Notes under the pieces: generated by a model | Databases searched by the model: none | The model's input: the letters and a program-made list of their open reading frames with translations, nothing else | Told to the model about the DNA's origin: nothing | Part shown: positions 1 to 10,066 of the stretch, one piece after another | Position numbering within the stretch: position 1 is the stretch's first letter | Layout: each line of letters opens with the position of its first letter | Source of the DNA: Rosa chinensis | Lineage: Eukaryota > Streptophyta > Magnoliopsida > Rosales > Rosaceae | Length of the DNA: 64,000 nucleotides | NCBI RefSeq assembly: GCF_002994745.2 | Contig: NC_037091.1 | Coordinates: 5,697,501-5,761,500 of the forward strand | Direction: 5' to 3' | Position numbers and translations under genes: made by a program

Positions 1-948
1 CGCTTGGCATGGCGTGATCCTCTCCTCCTTCTCTACCTAGTCATGTAAGTGTTTCACCTTGGGTAGCTTTGGTTTTTGAGATTTGAAGAGGAAATTTCCA
101 GAAATGGGGAAATCGGGTTCTACCTTGATCTTCGATTTCCGGCGGTTTCTGGCCTGATTCTTTGAGGGTTTTGGTTGTTGGGGAAGTGATGAACGTGTTC
201 TTAACCTTGTTGCAGCTCGTTTTGATTGGTGGTGGAAGATTTGAAGGTGTTTGAGACTGTGAACAGTACCGTGAACAGTAACTGTCGAATTCTTGGGTTC
301 TTGTTTGATTTTTCCGGACATTTCTGCTTGAATTTGGTTGTTGTTGCAGGTATAGAAACTGTTAGATTTAATCTATGAATTTTGTGTTAGATTTAAGGTT
401 GTTTGGATAGTGAGTTCCTTGGAGTTTTGATGTTGGATGTGGTTCTAAGGGTGTTAAGATTTTAATCTTGGGTTGAGAACTTGTTGTCATATTTTTAGTG
501 ATGAGTTGAGATTGTTGAGAGGTTGGAGAAGTAAAGTGGGTTTCAAATGTCAAAAGAGAAATTGGAAATTTGGAAGAAAATGTTTTGTTGTAATCTTGTT
601 GGCTAATTGTTGGTGGAGAAATTGGAGAAAGAATTTGGAAATTTTGAAAAGGGAATAATTTTATAATTTGGTGGTTAAGTATAGTTAAGGAGTTGGAATT
701 AAATTGGCCAAGTTGTTGAGCGATCCTTGTGAAGGTTAAAGTTTCCTTGAGGACGTGGAAATCATAAAGAAAATTATGAAATTGGAGAATTTGGTTGTTA
801 GAGGAATTATGTGTAATGAGTATTATTTTCCAAAGGATTAAGCTTTGTTTATTAGATTATTTCCTTCTTGAGGTTAACTATATCATGCCCATTTACTACA
901 GGACGTACTGAGCCCTCGAGCGAGGAGGACACGGGCAGGCAGCAGGAT

Positions 949-1008
949 TAGCTGCGAGACTCACCTGTGAGTGGACTTTAGCTGCGAGACTCACCTGTGA
1001 GTGGACTT
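949..1008 (+). repeat. 30-bp tandem duplication
   Basis: Two identical 30-bp units, 949-978 and 979-1008. Each contains the small palindrome ACTCACCTGTGAGT, so each can form a 6-bp stem. They lie about 140 bp upstream of the hairpin array. Confidence 0.85.
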
Positions 1009-1145
1009 TGATTTTATTTAAATAATGCATGCAGCATGGTATTAAGTTTTTATTTGTATACTATTTGAGTAAATGTGATCTTTGTGAAAAGAGGAGAATT
1101 TAAAGAAAGGAGTTGACAGGAGGCTATCTTTAGCGCATGCGTATG

Positions 1146-1428
1146 TTACCTAGTTGGCAGTCCCTTCTAGGTAATAGTATGGTTGGCAGTCCCTTCCAGA
1201 CTACAGCCCGGTTGGCAGTCCCATCCGATGCGTCACCTGGTTGGCAGTCCCTTCCAGATGACATGAGGTAGTTAGTTGGCAGTCCCTTCTAACTACCTGT
1301 GGCTAGTTGGCAGTCCCTTCTACCCACCGCCTCCTATTCCGGTTGGCAGTCCCTTCCGATGCGTCATTTGGGTGGCAGTCCCTCCCAGATGGCATGAGAT
1401 GATTAGGAAGCAGTCCTTCCTAATCATC
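1146..1428 (+). repeat. Array of nine stem-loops with one conserved loop
   Basis: The core TTGGCAGTCCCTT (or a close variant) occurs nine times in 283 bp. Each core is flanked by arms complementary to each other but different from unit to unit. Units: 1146-1174 (8-bp perfect stem), 1175-1203 (7 of 8), about 1206-1231 (weak), 1232-1262 (8 of 9), 1266-1298 (10 perfect), 1299-1327 (7 of 8), about 1340-1358 (weak), 1363-1393 (10 with two G-U), 1398-1428 (10 perfect). Units 3-4 and 7-8 also share sequence outside the core, so part of the array grew by larger duplication. Confidence 0.85.
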
Positions 1429-1901
1429 AAATGAGTTTTCTTGAAAATGATTGAGTTGGAAATATTGTGGAATCTCGCTGCATGTTGGTTTTGTTAACAA
1501 GAGAAATGGGGAAGCATTCAATTAATCGTTTCATAACTTATTTCAGTTTTGTCCACTCACTCTAACGGTTTTTAAATGTTTTCCCCTGGGCCCTTCGTTT
1601 TTCAAATGCCCAGATTTCAGATTTGCCGAGATCGCATCCAGGAACTAGAGGCTTTGGAGTCAACGCTTCTGTTTTGTCCGTAGGTTATTACTTAACCCTA
1701 CCTTGTATGATATCGGCTTAGTTATGTAGAACTGCTCTGATAACTTTTTTGAATTTGGGGAACGTTATTGTTTGAAAATCTGTTACCGTATTGAAGTTGT
1801 GTGGAATTTGTACTTTCTGAATGTAACTTATACAGGTAGAATGTAAATATTTGGAGTGTGCATGTGAGTAGGAGTTTTGTGAAATTTTTGGGTAGCCTAT
1901 T

Positions 1902-3184
1902 TTAGGGGAGGTTCTGTCGATTTTTCAGTAGGATTTCACCTGAAGTGGGCCCCACAGGCTCGTATATGGGTTTCGGGGTGAAACTTGGGTCGGGTTCTGT
2001 CATCATGGATGTCAGCAATAATGGCTGCAAACTCTGAATAATCAGATTGTTGGTGCATGATTGCTTGGACAGCAGCAAGGCAATCTGTTTCAATATTGAC
2101 AGAGGACAGCTGTAGTTGGACTGCCATCTCAAGTCGGATAGCAAGCAGTTTTGCCTTTTAGTAGAGTTCACATGAGGTAGATGGTGAGCAAAAGCAGCCA
2201 TGAATTGCCCAGTTGGGTCTCGAGCAATATCTCCAGCTTCCCCATGCATCTGCGATAGTAAGAACGCACCATCTACATTTATTTTCACTTTGCTCCCATT
2301 AGTTGGTTGCCAGTGGTGTTTTTCTACTTTCTTCGGTGCTGAAGAAGTAGCTCTAGCTTTCTGGAAATCTTCCAACCAAGCCAAGGAGCTGCACAAAAGA
2401 ACCGATGCTAGTTTTGAATTATTCTCCCACAGAGTAGTGTTCCGATTTTTCCAGAGAGACCATATTAGCATTAATAGCTTTTCAAATGTCTATGGTTTGA
2501 GTACAAGTGCAGCTTCTAGCATCCATTCCTTAAAAATCGTATTTGGCGTAGTGCAGCTTCTAGCATCCATTCCTTAAAAATCATATTTGGCATAGCCATA
2601 GATTATAAATTAAATGGGGGAGCAGAGAAAATTTCTTTTGCAATCGAACACTTAAAAAAGATGTGAGTTGTGTCTTCTAGTGTAGCATAGCACAGTAGAC
2701 AATTCGTTTCACCATCATAGCCCTTGGTGAGTAAACGCTCTCTGGTGGATAGGATGTTTTGGCAGGCCCTCCATGCACATATTTGGACCTTGGCAGGCAC
2801 CATAGCGTTCCAAATTAAAGGCGTTTCCATAGCTCCTTAAAAGGGTCCCCCCTGTGAAGTAGAAGCAAGAGCATTACTGAGAACTTGTTCTCTGGCAATC
2901 CAATAAGCAGTCTTAACGGTGAAGTAACCCCATTTTTCTAGCTCCCACATAAGTTTATCCGATATAGCTCTTTTACTCAAAGGGATAGATAGTATTTGAG
3001 CAGCGACTTCAGAAAAAGAAAAAAAAAGGTGTAGACACAGATGGAGTAATCCACGATCTAGTGTGGGGATCAATGAGGCCAGCTTCCATATTGAATGAAG
3101 TTGAGTTTGCCAGTCTGTGAACCTGAAACCTTGAGCAATTAGGAATCCATCTGTCACCACCCTTTTACTTAATATTTGGTTCAA
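1902..3184 (-). pseudogene. LINE ORF2 remnant: zf-RVT plus RNase H-like domain
   Basis: Read on the minus strand, 3184-2837 and 2830-2603 encode the region after a LINE reverse transcriptase: a zinc-binding zf-RVT module with WNAMVPAKVQICAWRA and a Cys/His cluster (CLLCYATLEDTTHIFFKC). 2471-1936 then encodes a plant RNase H-like (RVT_3) domain with KINVDGAFL and ETDCLAAVQAI. The pieces lie in different frames with stops between them, so the ORF is decayed. The reverse transcriptase, endonuclease and ORF1 parts are absent. No poly(A) tail is visible at the 3' side, where it abuts the LTR-like DNA. It is a non-LTR retrotransposon fragment, not a host gene. Confidence 0.8.
2507..2594. repeat. 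44-bp tandem duplication inside the LINE remnant
   Basis: 2507-2550 and 2551-2594 are two copies of a 44-bp unit differing at two bases. The duplication falls between the zf-RVT and RNase H parts and contributes to the broken frame. Confidence 0.9.
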
Positions 3185-5328
3185 ACGTTAAAACCCAATC
3201 TAAAGTTGATAAGCTCCTTAATTAATTGTGTTATAACTATAATATTATTTGCTTGAATGGCATGAATCAGCACATTGACGAGCATAGCAGTTCTTTATTT
3301 TTTTGGGACGAGGATAACCTACTTTAGTTTGTAATAGACACATTTGGTTCCGGTTACCAAAACTATAAATGATAGGTGTAGTAAAATCCCACCAAACCAA
3401 ACTCAAGGAAGTAGTTTCAAAATCTGCTAATGCATATGCGACTTAGTTCACTTAGGGAAACTTGATTCTCTCCCACGACACAAAGTCCCAAAATAGTCGA
3501 CAGCAAGACAACATTAGTCTTCTTATTGAATATTCTAGCCAATAAACAAGGCCTCCGAATAGCAAGGAAGCCCAAACCCTTAACATTTCCACCTTGGTTT
3601 AATACCCAAAAACTCTGGAAAACATAATGGGTCCATGACTGCACTGTTAGGAAATTCAGGTCACCTTCCAAATTCCCTAGCCCAAGACCGAAATCTAATG
3701 AAGACAGTAATATCAAACTATGCAAGTAAACACAAGAAGAAGTTGTTGATGAGGTTCAGTCAAGCAGTTGACCTATGTCCCCGGGTGATGATGATGGCTA
3801 ATCCACTAGATAAGAAGAAGATTACAACTTGAACATTTTATTTTTCCCACTCTAAATTAATCTCTCTCCTTACAACCCAAATTCTCAACAGAGAATTCCC
3901 AAATACACCCGATCACTCAAAGCTTGCAACTCCCTAAGTTCTCTCTTAAATCCCTGAACGATCCAAACACGGATCTCTATAAACAATGTCTCAATGGCGC
4001 CTTCCAAAATGAGTCTCTTTTAACCCACAACAGCACCTCGCATAATGAGTCTCTTTCAAACCACAACACGAGAATTTCTAAACCCTCACATCTTCTCTAA
4101 AGATGTCTTCCAATCTCCGAAAGCACATATCAAAGCAATATTCTTGAATACCTACTTATAGGCTCACAATCAGTCTGACTCCCAATAAGATCTTCAATTC
4201 TAAATCTTCATTGAAAAAAAAAGCTCTAAAAGTCCTAAATACACTTTAACAAGTTTCCTAAAGCTAGCAAATAGGAAATTAGTTTTGAACCGCAATCCTA
4301 ACATGCAGCTAACTGCCCTTTACACTCATTGACTTAGGCCTTTCAATCCCAAGTACTATGGGCACCCAGAGCCATGGAACCCAAATATCACCATAGACAT
4401 CTAGACTACTTCGCTGCCACTATTTCTCTCCTCCCAACTCCTTAGCCAAGATTCAAACTGGGCAAGTTTGCACCACCGCACGCTACAACAAGAACCAGAA
4501 TCACACTGCCAACCTTTAAGGCCGAACATAACCAAAATACACATCCCATATCCAAACCGAACAACAGAGCCTTACAAGCTTATCGAGAAATTCGGCTAGA
4601 TCCAATCAACTTATACCTAAGCCATAACTAAGTGAGAATTAGTAGCCGCAATCACTAAACAATGGTACCTAAATCCCATAAACAGAAGAAAAACCTTGCT
4701 CACTCACCTACAACGAGTTAGGTCTAACAATCACCAAAAAGTTTAGGGGTCAAATCAGATCATTCTGTATAAGAAAAAGGCTCAAAGCCTCTGGTCCGAG
4801 TTAAAATATACTCTGATATGTTTGAATACCGAGGCGATCGTTGAGATGAAGCAAAGAAGGATTCCATGATTGATAGAAGCTGGTGGTGGCTCTAAGGTTT
4901 CAAGAAGAGCCCTCGCTCATCTCTCTTTTGTTCAAGTCATACCTATTATTTGGTTTAGGTGTAATGTATAAAATGTTGATAGAAGTATTCGTATACAGAA
5001 ATGATTAGTTATTATTAGCATCTGTCTATTTTATTTGTGAAGAGGTTAGAGTTTGTCATTCAAAATTAAAAGGAAAAAAAATAGATATACGCAAATGACC
5101 CAAATATAAGTGATATATAAAGATCTAAAAATTGAATGGTCAAAATGTCGATATGTAACAAAAAATCGGATCTCACAAGTATACCTGATCAAAAAATGAA
5201 TCCCTCACTAAGAAGACCCAAATATAACTTATATTTTTAAAGATCCTCAACAGTCATTATACAATAGCAATTCGAACAGATCATGAAAATAAAAGGCAGA
5301 GAGTCATTTCTAGTTTTTCTCTCTTAAA

Positions 5329-5330
<2 letters not shown>
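3165..5330. repeat. Segmental duplication block, copy 1 left part
   Basis: This stretch matches 53,095-53,157 joined to 59,112 onward, with about 5.95 kb (the CACTA element) extra in the other copy, and then 60,040-61,950 almost throughout. No protein gene is convincing in either copy. 3315-3415 on the minus strand contains a short RNase H-like tail (ADFETTSL), which appears in opposite orientation at 59,440-59,560, so a small inversion has occurred between the copies. Confidence 0.75.

Positions 5331-5331
<1 letters not shown>

Positions 5332-5416
<85 letters not shown>
5332..5416. repeat. (AG)n microsatellite
   Basis: An 85-bp uninterrupted GA/AG run. Shorter runs sit at the matching position of the other two block copies (about 16,746 and 61,931), so the locus is ancestral and this copy has expanded. 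Confidence 0.95.
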
Positions 5417-5422
<6 letters not shown>

Positions 5423-5490
5423 TTCAATGAGAATGAATTTGCTTATGGAATCTTGTAAGAAACATAGAGCACCCCAATTGGATCGAACTT

Positions 5491-6611
5491 TTGTTATAGA
5501 ATAAATGTCAACTCCATTAATAATAAGATTATAAAAGACAGATGTAGAAACTACATCATAAATGAAAAGTACGAAAATAAAACAATGAACATAAAACCTA
5601 GCAAAGATACGATTGGATGCAAAAAGGCATCTGAGGACGCATCGGGTGTAAACTGTGCTATATATGTGAAAAGTTACTAATAGTATGACCGACCATAAAA
5701 GGGCAATCTTGTATCAAAGTAACCGGTGGTATGACCGACCAAGCAGATTCCTCGTACATCTTATGTCAAAAACAGAACAATATATCTTCCACCTAAGTTA
5801 TCGATAGTGTGACCGACCACTAAAGGGCAATCTTCTAACAATGTAACTAGTGATAAGACCATCCAAACATCTTCCATGTAAAAAGTACGCCAAACAGAGA
5901 TCAATCTTCCACCAAAGTGACCTATGAAACAAAAAGATGAAAACCAAATGAAAATCAACCTCAAAGGCCACATCTAGGCCCAGTACCAAGTCCAAATCCA
6001 GACCCGACCCGTGATCCAGATCCATACCCAGCACTAGACCCAAAACTGAATTCGACCCAGATCCCAAATCTAGATCTTCGGACCAGTCTGCACCATGTCG
6101 TTGCGCTGCGTCTTCAGCCCAGAAAAGCTTCCGACCATCGGCTCAGCATCCGGCGATCTGTCTCCTTCCGCACGCCTCCAGATGCCGCCCATCTCAGCCT
6201 TCCAGACGCAAATCCAGGTCCGCCGTGCACTAGGGACGAGGTTCCCTGCCTCCATTGCTGGCTGACAACCGCTCGACCTGCTCACCACCGCATCCACCGT
6301 ACTACCCCTATTCACCACATTAGACAATTATTCCACCATCCGATCCTCCAATGGCTTCGAGAATCACAATAGTAACTCTGTCGCAAGGAAAATAAATGGG
6401 GCAAACAACCTTCGCCGCTACACCAGATCCCCACCACGCCACCAGAGTCACCCAAATCCTCCATATTCATGGAGGAAGTTTCAGAAGCAGACCGCGAGGG
6501 CGGCCGCTCTCAACCCTAGCAGAGCGCTAGGTTCTCTTCTATTTTTTTGTTCAATACTAAATTATAAGCATAGAAGGTCTTAAGTTAACTTAATATAAAG
6601 TAAAATCCCCT
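5491..6611 (-). mobile_element. 1.1-kb insertion flanked by a 14-bp target duplication
   Basis: ATTGGATCGAACTT occurs at 5477-5490 and again at 6612-6625. The other two block copies (around 16,870-16,885 and 62,010-62,030) carry the site once and lack the insert, so this is an insertion after duplication. It has a GC-rich part (about 6,080-6,530) and an AT-rich part with diverged repeats around the phrase 'atgaccgacca' (5,680-5,880). Target-duplication length fits a non-LTR retrotransposon relative, probably minus-oriented, but no clear poly(A) is seen. No coding capacity is supported. Confidence 0.65.
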
Positions 6612-6683
6612 ATTGGATCGAACTTAATTGTTCTTAAAATTTCATTTATTGCAGCACTAGCAACCTAATAAAATGCACTATCA

Positions 6684-9356
6684 TTACAAGCCTTCATCAT
6701 TCATTTCATCGTCAGCTAGTCCCATCAAGGCGTTTGCTGTCTCTACAGCTTCAGCATCCAAGTTGGATGTACCAACCTCTGGTTTGCAAGGTGTATTTCT
6801 GGCCTTCTTTTTTGCAGCCTTGAATTTTTCCCATTCTGTTAAAGAAGGTTATATAATTAAACGAGAGTAACTTAAAAATCGAAAGATCAACATGAAATAA
6901 TAAGAATAGAATTAAGAGGAATAGTTTACCACTTAACAATGGCACCTTCTCTGCAGTGCCGTTCATCAGGTTACTCCAGGCTACGCGAAGAAACATCTGC
7001 ACGTACGACACCTCCTCTTCTTCAAAATCACCAGCAGCGCCTTCAGATGACATACTTGGGTATTCATCCTTTAATATATTTTTAGGGCTCCCATTAGCTG
7101 GCTCCTGAATATAACACATGTTGTGTATACAGTGAACAAACAAACTAAAAATATTGTTATTGGTGTTTCTAACTTAACTGTGACTGTAGAATAGAAACCT
7201 GCATGATCTAACTCACCCAAAAATCTATCGATTTACGTTTGCTGTTGGCTTCCCTCATTTGTTTAGGGCTCACCTCATAAAGGATAAACCTCACAACTTC
7301 AGGAATTGATCTCGTCACAATCTTCGATTGAACATGTGTGAAATACTATATGAAACGGTTCAAGTTAAACTTCAAAATTAGGGTCTCTGAATCAATCTAT
7401 CTTCGATCAATTTCATCATACAAATCCTCCAAGATATTCATTAAATCAAATCTATGAAAAATTACCTTATCGAATTGTCGAACGCCATTCAGTCTTAATC
7501 TACACTCCATTTTCCATCCATGGAGTCTGTCAAAGAAACTATATTTTTTCCTACCTTGAGCAGTAATTTCCCTGAGCACTTCATCATTAGGCACAAACTG
7601 CATGCGTCCACCCAACACACACAGCATGAGATCCATATTCACACAATTATCTTGATTATTGTTCATACGTGAAGCGCTATATATCTTGTCAATGACCAAA
7701 CAAGCGCTATATATCTTGTCAATGACCAAACAAAACAAAAAATCCTATACCTCGTTTATTGTGTCATCGTCAACTTCGAAATCATCAGGCATTTGGAAAG
7801 ACACATTGGAAATATGGGCCATTAGTTTGGTGGCTGATCGGCCTGGCCTGGTAGTGAAGGTCGGTTCCTGTAAATTTAAAAGCAAAGCAGATTGGTTGAG
7901 ATCGATTAATGGGCATCATTTGGTCTTTGGGCCCTAAGCTCAGCCAAAATCCGGCCCGACTCTTGCATTAGGATGGGCCGACCCAACCCTTTCTTAAATA
8001 GGATAGAGTATGGCCATGCAAATAAAGCCCCGCCCAACCCGGCTCAAATTGAGTCCTAATGATTTTATATTTTTTTATTTTTTAATATATTCTTTGCAAT
8101 TCGTTAAGTTTTATTTTTTTTGTTAAACAATAATTAATTTTGAGAGATTTGGAGAGATAGTTAATTGAATATAACTACCTTAACTAGTATATCTATAACT
8201 TTTTTTAAAAAAAAAAAACCTTAGGCCTTAGCTCACCCCACTCTTATATATGTTAGTGAGAATCAAACATATGACCTTTACAATGTTGGAATTATAACTT
8301 ACCAACATGTCACAACTCATAGGCTAACTAGTATCTATAAAAAAAAAAAAATAAAAAAAAAATTCGGCCCTATTCCGAATGCCAGCTCGGCCCTAATGGA
8401 TGGGTAAGGATTAGCATATTTAAGCCTTGATTTGGCCCAATCCGGCTCTAAATTTTGTTTACTTCGACTAGGCCTGACCGATGATGACCCTAGGTTCAAG
8501 TACTCAGCCATTCAAGGAATGAAACTCTAACAGGCTAGGTTATTTTTTAACACAACGAAATAAAAACCATCATCTAGATAAATTTATGAAGAATAAAAAA
8601 TCACCGTGTTCGTTATTTTAGGGCTCTCATGGTCAGCCTGAGCCTCCTCTACCACTACTATCATCAGTTTATTGTCTTCCTTCGTTGACTCAGACGCCTC
8701 TTCCTGCTAAAGTAATAGCAGTATCGGATAAGATAATGTTTTTATCAAAAATAAAATATACAAATAAAACCACCATAATTATAACTAACAAAAATGAAAA
8801 ATCACCATGCTACTTCTGCCACTGTAATGCTCAGCCTTTCGTTCGTTCGCTATCTCCGCCTCTGCTTGTTTCATCAACTCGGTCACCTCTTTCTGCAAAA
8901 AAGCAACTAGTTTTTGTTTATGTAAAGTTGATATGATATGTTGTGAAATACCGGGGTTTCTAGGGCAAACATTGTTACATGAACAAGATCCTTGATGACT
9001 TGCCCAAGTCGTTCCTGTAGATATTCTTGTCGCTGTGTCTCCGGCTTATAAAGAACCAATTCCTTTAAAGAAGGAGATGGAGAGACCACTTGGCGTCTTT
9101 GTGTCTCATGGTAGTCCACTATTTGCGCCCGTGGAAAGTTGCCCATGACCTGATCTAAATCGAACGGCTTCTGTGAAACTGGTGTTACAGATTCGGGTGG
9201 TGGTGACACTACCGGCTGACATGGCGATGACGACAGTACCGTGTCAAACTTGGGTGGTAAGGGATCCGGTGCAGTTGTAGCCGAGGATGCAAGTGAAGTG
9301 CTACTAGTCGATGATGGGGACAACCATGCTGAAGTGGAGGATCTGGGTGATGCCAT
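6684..9356 (-). CDS. Methyl-CpG-binding-domain protein, copy 1 (8 exons)
   Basis: The splice model on the minus strand is 9356-8979, 8892-8806, 8703-8605, 7867-7751, 7597-7466, 7345-7217, 7104-6930 and 6835-6684. All introns are GT-AG and the frame is open across 423 codons (422 aa). Exons 5-6 together encode an MBD-like fold at about residues 253-295: GWKMECRLR, then DKYF, then RSIPEVVRFILYE, matching the plant MBD pattern GWxxExRxR...DKYY...RSxxEVxxFL. The N-terminus is Ser/Pro-rich. Acidic and Lys-rich stretches flank the MBD. Family members bind DNA, some at methylated CpG, in the nucleus; whether this one reads methylation cannot be told from sequence. An in-frame upstream ATG at 9461 would add a Ser-Leu run encoded by the (CT)n repeat. 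The exon structure is shared by copy 2, which supports the model. Intron 3 carries a 0.6-kb insertion. Confidence 0.7.
7674..7733. repeat. 30-bp tandem duplication in intron 4 of the MBD gene
   Basis: Two identical 30-bp units, 7674-7703 and 7704-7733. Copy 2 of the gene has one unit followed by an (AT)n run at the same place (18,035-18,072). Confidence 0.9.
7908..8493. mobile_element. Intronic insertion unique to MBD copy 1
   Basis: Flanking intron 3 sequence is continuous in copy 2 (around 18,235-18,250) but separated here by about 585 bp. The ends are imperfect inverted repeats (GGGCATCATTTGGTC and, reversed, GGGTCATCATCGGTC), suggesting a small non-autonomous DNA transposon. Boundaries are approximate and the target duplication is not clear. 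Confidence 0.5.

Positions 9357-9359
<3 letters not shown>

Positions 9360-9440
<81 letters not shown>
9360..9440. repeat. (AG)n microsatellite just upstream of the MBD start codon
   Basis: An 81-bp AG run that reads (CT)n on the gene strand and ends four bases before the ATG. Copy 2 has only about 25 bp of it (19,123-19,147). CT-rich leaders are common in plant genes; here the run is also open as alternating Leu-Ser in frame with the gene. Confidence 0.95.
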
Positions 9441-9442
<2 letters not shown>

Positions 9443-9496
9443 CCCGATCGAAATGCAGCAAAACAATGCAGTGATGGGGTTTGAGAAGGAGTGCAG

Positions 9497-9505
9497 ATTT
9501 TAAAG
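9497..9505 (-). promoter_or_regulatory. Possible TATA element of MBD copy 1
   Basis: CTTTAAAAT on the minus strand, about 140 bp upstream of the ATG at 9356 and before the CT leader. The same element is conserved upstream of copy 2 near 19,223. Transcription starting about 30 bp downstream would place the CT run in the transcript. Confidence 0.35.
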
Positions 9506-10066
9506 GGAAGAGATGAGGCTCCTTTAGCAGTTTAGAAAGAAGTTACAAGATTTCCGTAGAAGGTCATATGCATTCACCAAACAGGTGCCTGCATTCGCAT
9601 TCATTTTTTTGCCAAAGTGAAAGGTGGTGCGTGGTGTCAGGTATAACGTTTGGAAAAGGGAAAACAAACCAGACTTTGATAATAATATCTGGAACTCCGA
9701 TTTTGAGTTGAAAATTCAAATGGCTGGTATTAATGGTGCCATATTTACTGGCTTATTTGCATAAACCTTCCTGACTACATGCATGAATTGCAAATGGCAA
9801 AAATGGAATCTGCCTTCACATTTTCTTACCAACCCTTCGTGATTACATTTTCTTTTATTGCAAATCCAATAACTAGCAAATGTATTAAATATCTTTTTGA
9901 ATGGGTTCCAATTAATGGTATGCATCTTGATGTGATTTCCTTTGACCCTAATCAAAATCCAGCATTGAGAAATCATTAATGGTATGCACCGTTTAATTAG
10001 TACATATAGCCTCCCCTAATTTTCATTAAAGAGAACTTCAAAGTTAAAAGAAAGTAAAAGTAGATG

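Larger units (their letters stand above)
1..1925 (+). mobile_element. LTR-like non-coding DNA, partial (Ty3/gypsy Tekay/Del style)
   Basis: No credible coding region is seen. The composition and phrase order (GC-rich patch at 900-1010, short repeats, then a T-rich tail before 1,925) resemble the long LTRs of Tekay/Del chromoviruses and the LTR-like stretch at 38,208-39,974. The left end is outside the window and no paired LTR is visible, so the assignment rests on general resemblance only. Confidence 0.3.

Noticed and set aside
1146..1428. CRISPR-like array
   Set aside because: Repeat core is only 13 bp, spacers are complementary arms and not unique spacers, and the context is a plant nuclear LTR-like region. 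It is a hairpin array.
9241..9474. Plus-strand ORF with Arg-Glu repeats
   Set aside because: Produced by the (AG)n microsatellite on the antisense strand of the MBD gene.
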